A stretch of 54,185 bases of DNA from an uncultured bacterium. GTDB taxonomy: Bacteria > Omnitrophota > Gorgyraeia > Ghiorseimicrobiales > Ghiorseimicrobiaceae. Both the position numbers and the translations under genes were made by a program. The stretch is from the NCBI GenBank assembly GCA_913009335.1, contig CAJVXN010000011.1, positions 1-54,185 of the forward strand. Reading direction: 5' to 3'. This document shows positions 52,845 to 54,185 of the stretch, one piece after another (the stretch's first letter is position 1; each line of letters starts with the position of its first letter). Under the pieces are notes generated by a model. It was not told where the DNA came from and did no database searches. It was given only the letters and a program-made list of their open reading frames with translations.

Positions 52845-52952
52845 TTACTTTGCTCCCCACGCTCTTTTTTTCAAATGTCGAAGCTTGCGTTTCATTTTTT
52901 TTCTTTTATGTGTTCTTATTTTTCGTTTTTTACGCTTCTTACCACAAGGCAT
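52845..52952 (-). CDS. Tiny basic protein, AURKAIP1/COX24 (mS38/bS22-like)
   Basis: A 35-residue protein, MPCGKKRKKRKIRTHKRKKM followed by KRKLRHLKKRAWGAK, with more than half Lys/Arg. It matches the bacterial AURKAIP1/COX24-domain type: short KKRKRK-x-x-THKRKK-x-x-K sequences related to mitoribosomal mS38 and mycobacterial bS22 on the small subunit near the decoding centre. An AGGAG ribosome-binding site lies 10 bases before the ATG at 52952. Sixteen aligned basic residues make chance coding unlikely. Confidence 0.85.
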   Translation of the reverse strand: MPCGKKRKKRKIRTHKRKKMKRKLRHLKKRAWGAK

Positions 52953-53050
52953 GTTTAACTTACTCCTTTCATAATAAATGGTTACAAGCAATAACCCATA
53001 AAAAAAAAGTTTTTACTTTTTCATGAAATCTTGCAGTGTAGGTCGGAAAA

Positions 53051-53090
53051 TAATATCATTGACCTTCCTTGCTAGTGGAAGTCAATATTA
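53051..53090 (-). terminator. Imperfect hairpin at the hisG end
   Basis: TAATATCATTGACCTTCC (53051-53068) pairs imperfectly, with two single-base bulges, with GGAAGTCAATATTA (53077-53090), overlapping the hisG stop codon. On the minus strand it is followed by TTATTTTCC. Possible terminator. Confidence 0.45.
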
Positions 53091-53957
53091 TATAATTTTA
53101 TTAAGAGGATATTCAATTATACCCTCAGCACCAGTATTTTTGAGCTTAGGAATGAGAGATCTTACAATTTTCTCTTCCACGACCGTCTCAATAGCGTACC
53201 AATCCCCTCGGCTCAAAGAAGAAACGGTAGGATTCTTCAAGGCAGGCAAAAGCGAAATAATTCTTCCGAGATCCTTTTTCTGAACGTTCATTTTAAGACC
53301 CACCTTACCCTCTGCAGCTATAGCGCCAGATAATAACATTACCAACTGATCTATCTTATTTTTCTTCCAGGTATTTTTAAAAGCACTCTTATTAACAATA
53401 AATTGTGTAGTGGAAAAACATACCGTATCCACTATACGTAAGTTATTCGCGCGTAACGTTGATCCGGTTTCGGTAAGTTCAACTATCGCATCTACCAACC
53501 CCGCTCTTACTTTTACTTCAGTCGCACCCCAGCTAAATTCAACCTGGGCAGATACTTTGTGCTTCTTCAGATAATCCTTGGTAACCTTCACTAATTCTGT
53601 GGCTATACGCTTATTCTTCAGGTTTTTTACACTTTTTATATTTGATTCCTCAGGTACTGCCAAAACCCACCTAACCGGCGCCATAGTCTGCTTCGCGTAA
53701 GCAAGATCGGCAATTTTGACAACTTTAGATTTATTCTCTAATATCCAATCATTTCCCGTTATGCCGCAATCCAAGACTCCGCTTTCAACATATCTAGATA
53801 TTTCCTGGGCGCGTATCAAGAAAGGCTCGATCTCAACATCATCTATCACCGGCACGTATGAACGCGAGCTGATTCTTGTTTCAAAACCTGCCTTATTAAG
53901 CATATTAAGAGTTGCAGCTTGCAAACTACCCTTGGGAATTCCTAACTTTAATTTCAT
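53088..53957 (-). CDS. hisG: ATP phosphoribosyltransferase, long form
   Basis: A 289-residue enzyme catalysing the first step of histidine synthesis. The start is set at ATG 53957 ([13 protein letters not shown]), behind a GAGG ribosome-binding site; the in-frame upstream stretch is AT-rich and unconserved. Motifs are [21 protein letters not shown] (about 60-72) and the PRPP loop [21 protein letters not shown] (about 156-176). The C-terminal regulatory ACT-like domain (residues about 210-289) makes this the HisZ-independent, feedback-regulated form. No other his gene is in the window. Confidence 0.95.
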   Translation of the reverse strand: MKLKLGIPKGSLQAATLNMLNKAGFETRISSRSYVPVIDDVEIEPFLIRAQEISRYVESGVLDCGITGNDWILENKSKVVKIADLAYAKQTMAPVRWVLAVPEESNIKSVKNLKNKRIATELVKVTKDYLKKHKVSAQVEFSWGATEVKVRAGLVDAIVELTETGSTLRANNLRIVDTVCFSTTQFIVNKSAFKNTWKKNKIDQLVMLLSGAIAAEGKVGLKMNVQKKDLGRIISLLPALKNPTVSSLSRGDWYAIETVVEEKIVRSLIPKLKNTGAEGIIEYPLNKII

Positions 53958-54012
53958 CTTATTTTCCTCTACTTTGTAATTAGTACATATGGATACCTCA
54001 ACAAGGATACTT

Positions 54013-54041
54013 ATTATACAATTTCGAATATTATTTGTAAA
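54013..54041 (-). promoter_or_regulatory. Sigma-70 promoter of hisG
   Basis: TTTACA (54041-54036), 17-base spacer, consensus TATAAT (54018-54013), giving a leader of about 48 bases that ends in a GAGG Shine-Dalgarno. A GTATCC direct repeat lies in the leader. Confidence 0.7.
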
Positions 54042-54058
54042 GAAAAATATATATTGAC

Positions 54059-54117
54059 TGTCAAGCCAAAGTAGAAATGTCTTATTGTTACCAAAGTAAG
54101 AATGTCCTATTTTGTTA
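54059..54117 (+). mobile_element. Possible insertion-sequence end at the contig border
   Basis: TGTCAAG (54059-54065) is followed by two near-identical tandem units: CCAAAGTAGAAATGTC then TTATTGTTA (54066-54090), and CCAAAGTAAGAATGTC then CTATTTTGTTA (54091-54117). Terminal TGTCAAG plus repeated subterminal motifs is the layout of transposase-binding ends in IS families such as IS21 or IS481-like elements. No transposase is visible before the window ends at 54185, consistent with a repeat-induced contig break. Family unassigned. Confidence 0.35.
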
Positions 54118-54185
54118 ATGAACGAGTAGTAGTTCTTTTTCTTTTTTGTTACTTTTTTCTTTTTGTGAATAAACATAGTTCTGTG

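Noticed and set aside
53958-54176. N-terminal extension of HisG
   Set aside because: AT-rich, overlaps the promoter and IS-like repeats, and a ribosome-binding site sits before the ATG at 53957.

Overview
The window is a 54 kb AT-rich bacterial chromosome fragment. It comes from a Gram-negative (LPS-making) lineage, most likely a member of Candidatus Omnitrophota or a close PVC-group relative. This assignment is an inference from gene content: a BamA-OmpH-LpxD-LpxC/FabZ-LpxA block, LpxI, LptF/LptG-type permeases, a SpoVG carrying a zinc-ribbon insertion, a tiny mS38/bS22-like basic protein, and an intein in a nucleotide-sugar enzyme. A 16S rRNA or marker-gene tree would be needed to fix it. 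Almost all genes run on the minus strand. The first ~140 bases are not genomic: bases 75-140 are an Illumina TruSeq P7/index adapter preceded by a poly-T run, and they cut off the last gene of the first operon.

Layout. (1) 141-14869, minus: a surface-glycan/nonulosonate-like sugar operon. In transcription order it holds UDP-glucose dehydrogenase, WbpA-type UDP-HexNAc dehydrogenase, a terminator, a LexA-like DNA-binding protein, a UDP-glucuronate decarboxylase-type SDR split by a 465-residue intein, a GT2 glycosyltransferase, WbpE-, WbpB- and WbpD-like enzymes, a short NeuB-like synthase, a radical SAM/SPASM protein, a CMP-sugar cytidylyltransferase, a class III aminotransferase, a VOC protein, a methyltransferase and a truncated unknown gene. 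(2) 14.9-16.7 kb: a small accessory patch with a tRNA-like relic joined to an HTH fragment, a 61-residue orphan, a Fic protein behind a promoter built on 12-bp tandem repeats, and tRNA-Ser. (3) 16.7-27.0 kb, minus: membrane protein, serS, rtcB plus archease, then a tRNA-Lys/tRNA-Arg region packed with repeated hairpin elements that duplicate tRNA 3' ends, then thiL, mtnA, a DUF362 ferredoxin-like protein, M48 lipoprotein protease, maf and pyrE. (4) 27.2-30.2 kb, plus: comF and two LptF/LptG permeases, the main plus-strand block. (5) 30.3-41.0 kb, minus: alr, tsaB, tsaE, a radical SAM gene invaded in frame by a palindromic repeat, and the lipid A / outer-membrane block lpxI, lpxA, lpxC-fabZ, lpxD, ompH, bamA. 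(6) 41.1-48.2 kb, minus: dnaB, rplI, rpsR, ssb, rpsF, pth, rplY, prs, glmU. (7) 48.2-54 kb: tRNA-Gln with another hairpin element, spoVG, ispE, a split transketolase, a TPR protein, the small basic protein, hisG, and a possible insertion-sequence end at the right border.

Themes. The envelope genes form one logic: sugar nucleotides and glycosyl transfer (region 1), lipid A synthesis (lpxA, C/fabZ, D, I), LPS export (LptF/G) and outer-membrane assembly (BamA, OmpH). Four genes (fic, pyrE, comF, bamA) have near-consensus sigma-70 promoters whose -10 box ends only 6-8 bases before the ATG, with no Shine-Dalgarno, so leaderless mRNAs appear common. The least explained signal is a family of about 130-190 bp elements with three or more co-varying hairpins. 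Three copies sit immediately 3' of an intact tRNA gene (Lys, Arg, Gln) and end in a second copy of that tRNA's own 3' end; one further copy is an orphan.
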